Shown: positions 1 to 7,787 of the stretch, one piece after another
How the letters are laid out: the number at the start of each line of letters is the position of its first letter
Position numbering within the stretch: position 1 is the stretch's first letter
DNA from: Clostridiales bacterium
GTDB lineage: Bacteria; Bacillota; Clostridia; Christensenellales; Aristaeellaceae
Assembly (NCBI GenBank): GCA_004557905.1
Contig: SFFH01000025.1
Location: 1-29,563 of the forward strand
Reading direction: 5' to 3'
Length of the DNA stretch: 29,563 nucleotides
Notes under the pieces: model-generated
What the model was told of the DNA's origin: nothing
Seen by the model: the letters and a program-made list of their open reading frames with translations, nothing else
Databases searched by the model: none
Program-made: the position numbers and the translations under genes

Positions 1-46
1 TCTCGTGTTAGCAGGATGTTTGCGTTGCAAACAATTCTGTGGGGAC

Positions 47-82
47 AAAAAACCAGCGCTCACATTTCATTAGCAGAAATGT
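47..82 (-). terminator. Terminator of the tRNA-Arg-like unit
   Basis: On the minus strand an 8-bp perfect stem (CACATTTC / GAAATGTG, positions 61-82) with a 7-nt loop is followed a few bases later by a run of six T. It lies 18 nt past the 3' end of the tRNA-like gene, so that gene forms a single-gene transcription unit. Confidence 0.65.
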
Positions 83-99
83 GATAGGCAGAGGGGGAT

Positions 100-206
100 G
101 CGTCCGATGCAAGTCGAACCCTCGACCCGCTTTGCAAACCGCGCTCTGGATTCGGGCGAGTTCTTTCTTAGGAGGCGGTCGCTCTATCCTGCTGAGCTAC
201 GGATGC
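100..206 (-). tRNA. Interrupted tRNA-Arg(CCT)-like gene
   Basis: Read on the minus strand, the first 39 nt fit a bacterial tRNA-Arg(CCT). They give acceptor strand GCATCCG, D-arm GCTC/GAGC, anticodon 5' stem ACCGC and anticodon loop CTCCTAA (168-174). The matching 3' anticodon strand GCGGG appears only at 126-130, after about 37 extra bases (131-167). The 3' acceptor strand CGGACGC (100-106) pairs with one A-C mismatch. The T-loop TTCGACT is present, but its expected stem strands do not pair. The gene is 107 nt instead of about 75. A good promoter and terminator flank it, so it is probably transcribed. It is either a recently broken tRNA, a scar of tRNA-targeted integration, or (less likely) a tRNA with an unusual insertion in the anticodon loop. 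Confidence 0.5.
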
Positions 207-245
207 AGTTACTGTCCCGGTTTCGCTTGAAACCGCTAATACGGT

Positions 246-274
246 ATTATAGGCGAAACCGGGACAAAAGTCAA
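246..274 (-). promoter_or_regulatory. Promoter of the tRNA-Arg-like gene
   Basis: On the minus strand TTGACT (269-274) and TATAAT (246-251) are separated by exactly 17 bp, placing the start of transcription about 30 bp before the tRNA 5' end. A 13-bp perfect inverted repeat (214-226 and 253-265) brackets the -10 box. It could be an operator or a leader hairpin. Confidence 0.7.
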
Positions 275-305
275 TCCGGTTTGACAAACTCGGGAAAAAC
301 GGCGG

Positions 306-1391
306 TTACTTCTGCTTGTCACCCAGGGAGATGCCCATAGCGCGGGCGGCGCGGATCTCGTGGCCGTCGCGCGGGACAAACTTGGTCTTGCCGGCGACGG
401 TGGAGAGCGGGTTGTGCGTGACGACGTTGTTCGTCATGCCGACCGCCTGGCCGTACTGCTCGCCCGCGATGAGCTGCGCGGCGTGCACGCCGAAGTTGGT
501 GGAGAGCATGCGGTCGTAGGCGCTCGGGGAGCCACCGCGCTGCATGTGGCCCGGGATGACGGCGCGCGCCTCGATCTCCGGCATCTTCTCCTGAATGACC
601 TTCGCCAGATAGTTCGCGATGCCGGAGAAGCCGATCTCCTGGCGGTATGCCGCGCGCTCCTTCTTCTTCATCTTGGCCTCGTCCACGGACATCGCCCCCT
701 CGGCGACGGCGATGATGGAGAAGGTCTTGCCGTGCTCGGCGCGGTCGCGCAGCGCGTCGCAGACGACGTCCAGATCGTACGGAATCTCCGGCAGGAGGAT
801 GATGTCTGCGCCGCCGGCCACGCCGGAGTAGAGCGTCAGCCAGCCGGCCTTGTTGCCCATGATCTCGATGACCATGACGCGGCCGTGGCTGGCGGCGGTG
901 GTGTGCACGCGGTCGATGACGTCAGTGGCGATGTCCACGGCGGAGTGGAAGCCGAAGGTGACGTCCGTGCCCCAGATGTCGTTGTCAATCGTCTTGGGCA
1001 GGCCGATGATGTTGAGCCCCTCCTCGGAGAGCAGGTTGGCCGTCTTGTGCGTGCCGTTGCCGCCCAGGCAGACCAGGCAGTCCAGCTTCATCTTCTTGTA
1101 GTTCTGCTTCATCGCCTTGACCTTGTCGACCTGGTCGTCCTCGATGACGCGCATCATGCTGAACGGCGTGCGGCGGGTGCCCAGGATGGTGCCGCCCAGG
1201 GTCAGGATGCCGGAGAAGTCGCTCTGCTTCATCTCGCGGTAATTGCCTTCGATCAGACCGGCATAGCCGTCCTGGATGCCGACAATCTCCGTATCAAAGA
1301 GCGAGTAGCTGGCGCGCGCAACGCCGCGGATGCAGGCGTTCAGACCGGGGCAGTCGCCGCCGGCGGTGAGGATACCGATGCGTCTTTTCAT
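306..1391 (-). CDS. pfkA: 6-phosphofructokinase (G/K-type active site)
   Basis: This 361-residue protein phosphorylates fructose 6-phosphate to the 1,6-bisphosphate in cytosolic glycolysis. Family motifs in order are GGDCPG (11-16), GGTILGTRR (about 66-74), the donor-binding GGNGT (110-114), catalytic PKTIDND (132-138) and an MGNKAGW segment in place of the usual MGRxxGW. The residue equivalent to E. coli Gly104 is Gly113, as in ATP-dependent enzymes. The residue equivalent to Gly124 is Lys133, as in pyrophosphate enzymes and the actinobacterial ATP enzymes. The phosphoryl donor therefore cannot be assigned from sequence; ATP is slightly favoured because of Gly113. The gene is transcribed alone, divergent from the uronate operon, and its ATG follows an AGGAGG-like site. 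Its product would use the fructose-6-phosphate branch, while the neighbouring operon feeds glycolysis below this step. Confidence 0.9.
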   Translation of the reverse strand: MKRRIGILTAGGDCPGLNACIRGVARASYSLFDTEIVGIQDGYAGLIEGNYREMKQSDFSGILTLGGTILGTRRTPFSMMRVIEDDQVDKVKAMKQNYKKMKLDCLVCLGGNGTHKTANLLSEEGLNIIGLPKTIDNDIWGTDVTFGFHSAVDIATDVIDRVHTTAASHGRVMVIEIMGNKAGWLTLYSGVAGGADIILLPEIPYDLDVVCDALRDRAEHGKTFSIIAVAEGAMSVDEAKMKKKERAAYRQEIGFSGIANYLAKVIQEKMPEIEARAVIPGHMQRGGSPSAYDRMLSTNFGVHAAQLIAGEQYGQAVGMTNNVVTHNPLSTVAGKTKFVPRDGHEIRAARAMGISLGDKQK

Positions 1392-1457
1392 GATATGCAG
1401 CCTCCTGACGATGTGGATTGCCCGTAAAGCGGGGGACGTCTTGTAAATACTGATTGT

Positions 1458-1486
1458 ATTTTACCACCAAAGCGCTGCAGATACAA
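1458..1486 (-). promoter_or_regulatory. Promoter of phosphofructokinase
   Basis: Minus-strand TTGTAT (1481-1486), a 17-bp spacer and TAAAAT (1458-1463) lie about 65 bp before the phosphofructokinase start codon. The rest of the 341-bp divergent intergenic region (1392-1732) holds the uxaB promoter and no further gene. Confidence 0.6.
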
Positions 1487-1583
1487 GCGCCGCACGGTGA
1501 TTTTCATGGTACTTGAGCGCTTAACGGTGATCGGATGACTTGTTCATCCCGTACAAATTTACGCGTCCGCTTTTGCCGGAATC

Positions 1584-1627
1584 TTGACGGATAACAAACG
1601 CGGTGCTATACTGTTTATCGTAAACAG
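1584..1627 (+). promoter_or_regulatory. uxaB promoter with a palindromic operator
   Basis: TTGACG (1584-1589) and TATACT (1607-1612) are spaced by 17 bp. Starting within the -10 box is a 17-bp perfect palindrome, CTGTTTATCGTAAACAG (1611-1627), at the expected transcription start. This is the usual place for a repressor site, so the uronate operon is probably repressed by a LacI- or GntR-type regulator that is not encoded in this window. The leader to the uxaB start codon is about 110 nt. Confidence 0.6.
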
Positions 1628-1732
1628 GATAAAGATGGATGCGGCTGTCCATGCGCCTGCGGGCGGGAAAGCAGCAGGCGGGTCCGGCGTGTCCAGCGTG
1701 GTCCGATTGAGATTGACCGGGAGGTTAGGGAC

Positions 1733-3220
1733 ATGATTCAGCTGAATGCTACGACACTCTCTTCCATTGATATGGCGCGCGGCGTCGCGCCCAAGACCGA
1801 GCGCGTGATTCAGTTTGGCGAGGGCGGCTTCCTGCGCGCCTTCTGCGACTGGATGATCGACAAGGCCAACGAGGCGGCCGGCATGGACGCGGGCGTGGTC
1901 GTCGTGCAGCCCATCGAGCGCGGCATGATTGGCATGCTCAACGCGCAGGACGGCCTGTATACCCAGATCCTGCGCGGTCAGGTTGACGGCAAGCCCATGA
2001 AGGACACCCGCATCATCCAGTGCGTGAAGCGCGGTATCTCCCCGTACGAGGACTTCGAGGGCTACCTCGCGCTGGCGCACAACAAGGACATGCGTTTCAT
2101 CATCTCCAACACCACCGAGGCCGGCATCGTCTACACTGGCAAGGACAGCTTTGACGACAAGCCCCAGGCCTCCTTCCCCGGCAAGCTGACCCGCCTGCTG
2201 TATGAGCGCTTCACCGCGTTCGGCGGCGCGAAGGGCACCGGCTTCATCCTGCTGCCGTGCGAGCTGATCGACTACAACGGCCGCAACCTCAAGGAGTGCT
2301 GCCTTAAGACCGCCGACCAGTGGAACCTGAGCGCCGAGTTCAAGACCTGGCTTGTGGAGGAGAACGTCTTCTGCTCCACGCTGGTGGACCGCATCGTGAC
2401 CGGCTATCCGCGCGGCGAGGCCGAGCAGATCTGGGCGGAAATCGGCTACCAGGACAACATGCTCAACACCGCCGAGCCGTTCGGCCTGTGGGTCATCGAG
2501 GGCCCGGCCTGGATCGAGGATGAGCTGCCCTTCAAGAAGGCCGGCTGCAACGTCGTCTTCACCCAGGACGTCTCCCCGTACAAGCTGCGCAAGGTCCGCA
2601 TGCTCAACGGCGCGCACACCTCCATGGTGCTGGGCGCGTACCTGGCCGGCCACGAGATCGTGGGCGACTGCATGGCCGACGAGACGATGCGCTCCTACAT
2701 GAGCCAGGCGCTCTTCAACGAGATCATGCCGACGCTCGACCTGCCCAAGGCTGATCTGGAGGCCTTCGCTTCCGCGATCTTCGAGCGCTTCTCCAACCCG
2801 TTCAACCGCCATCTGCTGCTCTCCATCGCGCTGAACAGCCAGAGCAAGTTCCGCGCCCGCGTGCTGCCGACCATCAAGGAGTATGTGAAGCGCAAGGGCG
2901 AGCTGCCCAAGATCCTCACCTTCTCCATGGCCGCGTTCATCGCGTTCTACTGCGGCAAGAAGAAGGAGGACGGCTCCTTCGTGGGCGTGCGCGCCGCGGG
3001 CAACGAGTACCCGATCGCGGACGACCAGTTCGTGCTCGACTTCTTTGCCGGCATGCAGGGCAAGTCCGCCGCGGAGATCGCGCATGCGGTGCTGACCAAC
3101 GAGGCCTTCTGGGGCAGCGACCTGACGGCCGAGCTGCCGGGCTTCGAGGCCTCCGTGGCCGCGAGCCTCGCGGACATCCAGGCCGATGCGAAGGCCGCGA
3201 TTGCGAAAGTTGTGGGCTGA
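1733..3220 (+). CDS. uxaB: Tagaturonate reductase (altronate oxidoreductase)
   Basis: This 495-residue member of the long-chain polyol/mannitol dehydrogenase family reduces D-tagaturonate to D-altronate with NADH, the second step of galacturonate catabolism. The N-terminus carries VIQFGEGGFLRAF, characteristic of UxaB. The catalytic K-x4-N-x2-H signature is visible as K287, N292 and H295 in the segment KVRMLNGAH. Length matches E. coli UxaB closely. The ATG follows GGGAGGTTAGGGAC. It is the first gene of the operon and is separated from uxaA by only 3 nt, so the two are translationally coupled. The related fructuronate reductase UxuB is the alternative; the adjacent UxaA and the UxaB-like N-terminus favour UxaB. 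Confidence 0.9.
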   Translation: MIQLNATTLSSIDMARGVAPKTERVIQFGEGGFLRAFCDWMIDKANEAAGMDAGVVVVQPIERGMIGMLNAQDGLYTQILRGQVDGKPMKDTRIIQCVKRGISPYEDFEGYLALAHNKDMRFIISNTTEAGIVYTGKDSFDDKPQASFPGKLTRLLYERFTAFGGAKGTGFILLPCELIDYNGRNLKECCLKTADQWNLSAEFKTWLVEENVFCSTLVDRIVTGYPRGEAEQIWAEIGYQDNMLNTAEPFGLWVIEGPAWIEDELPFKKAGCNVVFTQDVSPYKLRKVRMLNGAHTSMVLGAYLAGHEIVGDCMADETMRSYMSQALFNEIMPTLDLPKADLEAFASAIFERFSNPFNRHLLLSIALNSQSKFRARVLPTIKEYVKRKGELPKILTFSMAAFIAFYCGKKKEDGSFVGVRAAGNEYPIADDQFVLDFFAGMQGKSAAEIAHAVLTNEAFWGSDLTAELPGFEASVAASLADIQADAKAAIAKVVG

Positions 3221-3223
3221 GCG

Positions 3224-4693
3224 ATGAGCAAGATCATGAAAATCACCGAGCGCGACAATGTCGCCGTCGCGCTCGAGCCCCTGAAGGCGGGCGAAACCTA
3301 CCTGGGCGTGACGCTGACCGAGGACGTGCCCGCGGGCCACAAGTTTGCCCTGCGGGACATCGCCGAGGGTGAGAACGTCGTCAAGTACGCGTTCCCGATC
3401 GGCCATGCGACCAGGCCCATTCCGGCGGGCAGCTGGGTGCACACGCACAACGTGAAGACCAACCTGTCCGGCCTGCTCGAGTACACCTACAATCCGCATC
3501 CCTGCGCCATGCCGAGGGACCGCGAGGCCACGTTTGAGGGCTATGTCCGCGAGGACGGCCGCGTCGGCATCCGCAACGAGGTGTGGATCGTGAACACCGT
3601 CGGCTGCGTGAACGGCACGAGCAAGGCGCTCGAGAAGCTCGCGCAGGAGGCCTACGGCGACCGCGTGGACGGCGTGCACTGCTTCGTGCATCCCTACGGC
3701 TGCAGCCAGCTGGGCGAGGACCACAAGAATACGCAGAAGCTGCTGGCTGCCATGGTGCGCCACCCCAACGCCGGCGCGGTGCTGGTGCTCTCGCTGGGCT
3801 GCGAGAACAACAATGTCAACGAATTCAAGAAGGTGCTGGGGGACTACAACCCCGAGCGCGTCAAGTTCCTGATCACCCAGGAGCATGAGGACGAGATCGA
3901 GGAAGGCATGAAGCTCCTGGACGAGCTGACCGCCTACGCCGCCAAGGCCAGGCGCACGACCGTGCCCGCCAGCGAGCTGGTCATCGGCCTCAAGTGCGGC
4001 GGCAGCGACGGCCTGTCCGGCATCACCGCCAACCCGCTGCTGGGCGCGACGAGCGACCTGCTGGCCCGTCACGGCGGCACCACGCTGCTGACCGAGGTGC
4101 CGGAGATGTTCGGCGCGGAGACCATCCTCATGGACCGCTGCAAGGACGAGGCGACCTTTGAGAAGGCCGTGGCGCTGATCAACGACTTCAAGTCCTACTT
4201 CATGCGCTACAATCAGGCGGTCTACGAGAACCCGTCCCCGGGCAACAAGGCCGGCGGCATCACCACGCTGGAGGACAAGTCCCTGGGCTGCACGCAGAAG
4301 GGCGGCACGGCGGAGGTCCGCGGCGTGCTGAAGTACTGCGAGCCGGTCACCGAGAAGGGCCTCAACCTCGTGCAGGGCCCGGGCAACGACATCTGCGCGA
4401 TCACCGCGCTGATGGGTTCCGGCGCGCAGATGGTGCTCTTTACCACCGGCCGCGGCACGCCCGTGGGCGCGCCCATCCCGACGGTGAAGGTGGCGACCAA
4501 CACGCCGCTGGCGCAGAAGAAGCATAACTGGATCGACTTCAACGCCGGCGTTCTGGCGCAGGGCGCGGATATGGGCGAGACCGTCGAGGAGTTCTTTAAG
4601 AAGATCCTCGCCGTCGCCTCCGGCGAGCAGACCCAGAGCGAAAAGCACGGCTACCGCGAGATCGCGATCTTCAAGGACGGCGTGACGCTGTAA
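3224..4693 (+). CDS. uxaA: Altronate dehydratase
   Basis: This 489-residue protein dehydrates D-altronate to 2-keto-3-deoxygluconate. It has the fused architecture of E. coli UxaA: an N-terminal SAF-type domain (residues about 5-80, including DNVAVAL and GHKFALRDIAEGENVVKYAFPIG-like sequence) followed by the catalytic UxaA domain (about 100-489) with the segment LKCGGSDGLSGITANP. Conserved cysteines in the catalytic part fit the iron dependence known for the family. The start is either the ATG at 3224 or the in-frame ATG at 3236; neither has a strong ribosome binding site, so coupling to uxaB is likely. A dispersed repeat and about 150 bp separate it from uxaC. Confidence 0.92.
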   Translation: MSKIMKITERDNVAVALEPLKAGETYLGVTLTEDVPAGHKFALRDIAEGENVVKYAFPIGHATRPIPAGSWVHTHNVKTNLSGLLEYTYNPHPCAMPRDREATFEGYVREDGRVGIRNEVWIVNTVGCVNGTSKALEKLAQEAYGDRVDGVHCFVHPYGCSQLGEDHKNTQKLLAAMVRHPNAGAVLVLSLGCENNNVNEFKKVLGDYNPERVKFLITQEHEDEIEEGMKLLDELTAYAAKARRTTVPASELVIGLKCGGSDGLSGITANPLLGATSDLLARHGGTTLLTEVPEMFGAETILMDRCKDEATFEKAVALINDFKSYFMRYNQAVYENPSPGNKAGGITTLEDKSLGCTQKGGTAEVRGVLKYCEPVTEKGLNLVQGPGNDICAITALMGSGAQMVLFTTGRGTPVGAPIPTVKVATNTPLAQKKHNWIDFNAGVLAQGADMGETVEEFFKKILAVASGEQTQSEKHGYREIAIFKDGVTL

Positions 4694-4717
4694 GCCGGCT
4701 TCGGATGCTTTCTTAAG

Positions 4718-4786
4718 CGCGAAGCGAAGAAGGGAGTCTGAGGGATGAAATCCCTCAGGCGGGGTTTGGGGCGGCAGCCCCAACGT
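4718..4786. repeat. REP-like dispersed hairpin element between uxaA and uxaC
   Basis: The segment contains two adjacent perfect hairpins: CTGAGGGA/TCCCTCAG (4738-4758, loop TGAAA) and GGGGC/GCCCC (4768-4781, loop GGCA). The sequence style resembles small interspersed repeats common in gut Clostridia. It sits inside the operon, without a T-run, so it may act as an mRNA stabiliser or processing site. Confidence 0.5.
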
Positions 4787-4844
4787 CTCCATACGGCTTC
4801 TCAACCATTCCGATATAAGCTTGAACTGAAGGAGGACGATTCCC

Positions 4845-6251
4845 ATGAAAAAGTTTATGGATGCGGATTTCCTGCTTGAAAATGATGTGGCGAAAAAGCT
4901 GTATCATGAGTACGCAGAGAATATGCCGATCTACGACTACCACTGCCACATTCCGCCGGCACAGATCGCGGAGAACCACAAGTTTGCCAACATCGGCGAG
5001 CTCATGCTCGGCGGCGACCACTACAAGTGGCGCGTGATGCTCTCCAACGGCGTGGACGACAAGTACATCCGCGGCGACGCGAGCTGGCTGGAAAAGTGGA
5101 AGGCGTTCGCCGCCTCCCTCAAGTACTGCGTGGGCAACCCGATGTACCACTGGACCCACCTGGAGCTCCAGCGCGTGTTCGGCATCTACGACATCCTCAA
5201 TGAGGACACCGCCGAGGACATCTGGAACCGCGCCAACGCACTGCTGGCCAAGGACGAGTACCGCTGCAAGGGCCTGATCGAGAAGTTCGGCGTGAAGCTG
5301 GTGTGCACCACCGACGATCCGGTCGACGATCTGCGCTATCACAAGGAGATCGCGGCGCAGAACAACTCCTTCAAGGTGTATCCGGCCTGGCGCCCGGACA
5401 AGCTGCTGAACATCGACCGCGCGGGCTTTGCGGCGTACATGGACACCCTGTCCAGCGTCTCCGGCGTGGCCTGCACGAGCATCGAGAACGTGCTCAAGGC
5501 GCTGGAGATCCGCCTGGATTACTTCCATGCGTGCGGCGCGCGCGTGTCCGACCATGCGCTGGACACCGTGCCGTATGTGAAGCCGGACCTCGCCAAGGCA
5601 GATGCCACGCTGAAGAAGGGCCTGGCCGGCGAGACGCTCACGCAGGAAGAGGTCGACGTCTACAAGACGACCCTGCTCGTCAAGCTGGGCGGCATGTACA
5701 AGAAGCGCAACTGGGTGCAGCAGTACCACATCGGCGCGATGCGCAACAACAACCCGCGCATGTTCGCCAAGTACGGCGCGGACGTGGGCTTTGACTCCAT
5801 CGACGACACCTGCATCGCCGAGAACCTGACCCGCCTGATGGCCGACCAGGAGCGCGAGGATAACCTGCCCAAGACCATCCTCTACTGCCTCAACCCGAAG
5901 GACAACTACGTCATCGGCACCATGCTGGGCAACTTCCAGGGCGACGGCATCCCGGGCAAGATCCAGTTCGGCTCCGGCTGGTGGTTCTGCGATCAGCAGT
6001 TCGGCATGATCGAACAGATGAAGTCCCTGGCCTCCCTGGGCCTGCTGGGCCGCTTCGTCGGCATGCTGACCGACTCCCGTTCCTTCATCTCCTACACCCG
6101 CCACGAGTACTTCCGCCGCATCCTGTGCAACCTGATCGGCAAGTGGGTCGAGAACGGCGAGTATCCGGAGGACTACAAGGTGCTGGGCGAGCTCGTGCAG
6201 GGCATCTGCTACAACAACGCCGTCAAGTACTTCGGCATGGACGTGGACTAA
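4845..6251 (+). CDS. uxaC: Uronate (glucuronate/galacturonate) isomerase
   Basis: This 468-residue enzyme of the amidohydrolase superfamily interconverts D-galacturonate and D-tagaturonate (and glucuronate and fructuronate), the entry step of the pathway. The metal-binding HxH is H33-C-H35 in YDYHCHIPP. The C-terminal part carries the UxaC-typical stretch around DSRSFISYTRHEYFRRILC. Length matches the family (about 470). The ATG follows AGGAGGACGATTCCC, a strong site. It is downstream of uxaA with the dispersed repeat between, and 24 nt upstream of kdgF. Confidence 0.95.
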   Translation: MKKFMDADFLLENDVAKKLYHEYAENMPIYDYHCHIPPAQIAENHKFANIGELMLGGDHYKWRVMLSNGVDDKYIRGDASWLEKWKAFAASLKYCVGNPMYHWTHLELQRVFGIYDILNEDTAEDIWNRANALLAKDEYRCKGLIEKFGVKLVCTTDDPVDDLRYHKEIAAQNNSFKVYPAWRPDKLLNIDRAGFAAYMDTLSSVSGVACTSIENVLKALEIRLDYFHACGARVSDHALDTVPYVKPDLAKADATLKKGLAGETLTQEEVDVYKTTLLVKLGGMYKKRNWVQQYHIGAMRNNNPRMFAKYGADVGFDSIDDTCIAENLTRLMADQEREDNLPKTILYCLNPKDNYVIGTMLGNFQGDGIPGKIQFGSGWWFCDQQFGMIEQMKSLASLGLLGRFVGMLTDSRSFISYTRHEYFRRILCNLIGKWVENGEYPEDYKVLGELVQGICYNNAVKYFGMDVD

Positions 6252-6275
6252 CCCGAGCGGCACAGGAGAAAGTCA

Positions 6276-6605
6276 ATGCAGACCTTTGTGAAGGCCGATG
6301 AACCAAAGCTCATCGAACTGGGCGGCGGCCAGAGCCGCAAAATCCGCGCGTACAATCAGGAGATGATGCTCGTGGAGGTCATCTTTGAGAGCGGCGCGGT
6401 GGGCAGCGACCACAGCCACGAGCATACGCAGATTTCCTATGTGCTCTCCGGCGAATTCACCTATCACATCGAGGGCGAGACGCGCAGGATGCTGCCGGGC
6501 GATTCCATCGTCGTGGACGGCGGCAAGGTGCACGGCTGCGCCTGCGTGAAGGCCGGCACGCTGCTGGACATCTTTGCGCCGATGCGCGAGGATTTTGTCA
6601 GGTGA
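6276..6605 (+). CDS. kdgF: KdgF-type cupin, uronate linearization
   Basis: This single-domain cupin of 109 residues has a metal site visible as H46, H48, Q52 and H86 (HSHEHTQ and KVHGC), matching the three-His-one-Gln arrangement of KdgF. KdgF converts the unsaturated monouronate released by pectin or alginate lyases to its linear form, which then becomes DKI. Its place between uxaC and eda supports a role in pectin breakdown, meaning the operon may accept both galacturonate and unsaturated uronates. A hairpin (CCGCAGGC/GCCTGCGG, 6634-6662) in the 144-bp gap to the next gene lacks a T-run and may modulate transcript stability. A generic sugar-binding cupin is the alternative. Confidence 0.75.
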   Translation: MQTFVKADEPKLIELGGGQSRKIRAYNQEMMLVEVIFESGAVGSDHSHEHTQISYVLSGEFTYHIEGETRRMLPGDSIVVDGGKVHGCACVKAGTLLDIFAPMREDFVR

Positions 6606-6749
6606 CGCCCGAACCATACGGCAGTTTGTGCGCCCGCAGGCAGGAAAAGCGCCCGCCTGCGGCGAATGAACCGAACAGCATCACGTTTTATCGCGGGCAC
6701 CCGCCCGCGCAAAGCACAAGACATCAATGGATATGAGGAGGTTTTTCCC

Positions 6750-7706
6750 ATGGACGTTATGAAGGAGCTTTCCAGGATCGGTATTGTTCCGGTCATTGCG
6801 ATCAACGACGCGGCGGACGCCATCCCGATGGCCAAGGCCCTGATCGAGGGCGGCCTGCCGGCTGCCGAGGTCACCTTCCGCACCCCGTGCGCGGCCGAGG
6901 CGATCAAGGCGATGGCCGACGCGTTCCCGGAGATGATCGTCGGCGCGGGCACCGTGCTGACGACCGAGCAGGTTGACCGTGCGGTCGCCGCCGGCGCGAA
7001 GTTCATCGTCTCCCCGGGCCTCAACCCGACCACCGTCAAGTACTGCCAGCAGATCGGCGTGCCGGTCTGCCCGGGCACCGCGAATCCTTCTGACATCGAG
7101 CTCGCGCTCTCCCTGGGCCTGAAGTCCGTCAAGTTCTTCCCGGCTGAGGCGGCCGGCGGCCTCAAGTACATCAAGTCCATCGCGGCGCCGTACGGCGACG
7201 TGACCTTCATGCCCACCGGCGGCGTCAACGAGAAGAACCTGCTGGATTACCTCTCCTTCAACAAGATCCTCTGCTGCGGCGGCACCTGGATGGTTCCGGG
7301 CGACGCGGTGAAGGCCAAGGATTGGGACAGGGTCAAGGCGCTGACCGCCTCCGCCGTGCAGCTCATGCTGGGCCTGGAGATCGCGCATGTGGGTATCAAT
7401 TCCGAGAACGAGGCCGAGGCGATGGACACCGCGACCAAGCTGTGCAAGCTGCTGGGCTGGACCATGAAGGTCGGCAACAGCTCCATCTTCGCCGGCACCG
7501 GCATCGAGGTCATGAAGACCCCGTTCCGCGGCACGAAGGGCCACATCGGCATCAAGACCAACTTCATTGAGCGCGCCAAGGCGTACATGGAGCGCCAGGG
7601 CTTCGAGTTTGACGAGTCCTCCGCCAACGTCAAGGACGGCCAGCTCAAGGCCATCTACTTCAAGGATGAGATCGGCGGCTTCGCGATCCACCTGGTGCAG
7701 AAGTAA
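6750..7706 (+). CDS. eda: KDPG/KHG aldolase fused to a VOC-like domain
   Basis: The start is set at 6750, where ATG follows GAGGAGG at 6735-6741; an upstream in-frame ATG at 6666 has no such site. The product is 318 residues. Residues 1 to about 205 are a class I KDPG aldolase that cleaves 2-keto-3-deoxy-6-phosphogluconate to pyruvate and glyceraldehyde 3-phosphate. The Schiff-base lysine is K128 in VKFFPAE and the catalytic acid is E40 in AAEVTFRTP. Residues about 210-318 form an extra domain that begins LEIAHVGINSENEAEA and ends GGFAIHLVQK, a pattern like a vicinal-oxygen-chelate (glyoxalase) half-module. Typical Eda is only about 210 residues. The role of the added domain is unknown. No KDG kinase is encoded nearby. 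Confidence 0.88.
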   Translation: MDVMKELSRIGIVPVIAINDAADAIPMAKALIEGGLPAAEVTFRTPCAAEAIKAMADAFPEMIVGAGTVLTTEQVDRAVAAGAKFIVSPGLNPTTVKYCQQIGVPVCPGTANPSDIELALSLGLKSVKFFPAEAAGGLKYIKSIAAPYGDVTFMPTGGVNEKNLLDYLSFNKILCCGGTWMVPGDAVKAKDWDRVKALTASAVQLMLGLEIAHVGINSENEAEAMDTATKLCKLLGWTMKVGNSSIFAGTGIEVMKTPFRGTKGHIGIKTNFIERAKAYMERQGFEFDESSANVKDGQLKAIYFKDEIGGFAIHLVQK

Positions 7707-7720
7707 GCATTGACAAAGAA

Positions 7721-7756
7721 AAGGAACTTCCGATTTTTCGGGAGTTCCTTTTTTGC
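7721..7756. terminator. Bidirectional terminator between eda and the amidohydrolase
   Basis: AAGGAACTTCCGA pairs with TCGGGAGTTCCTT around a T-rich loop, with T-runs on both strands. It ends the uronate operon on the plus strand and the convergent amidohydrolase gene on the minus strand. Confidence 0.85.
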
Positions 7757-7787
7757 GCTTAGCCGATACTGCCTTCGTTGGGCAGGG

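Noticed and set aside
360..1427. A long plus-strand frame of 355 codons opposite the phosphofructokinase
   Set aside because: It is the mirror of a well-recognised gene in GC-rich DNA, and its protein is alanine- and valine-rich without any motif.
1559..4846. A 1095-codon minus-strand frame across uxaB and uxaA
   Set aside because: It arises from codon bias on the opposite strand of two clear genes; no ribosome binding site or family motif.
4755..6263. A 502-codon minus-strand frame opposite uxaC
   Set aside because: It is the antisense shadow of a clear uronate isomerase.
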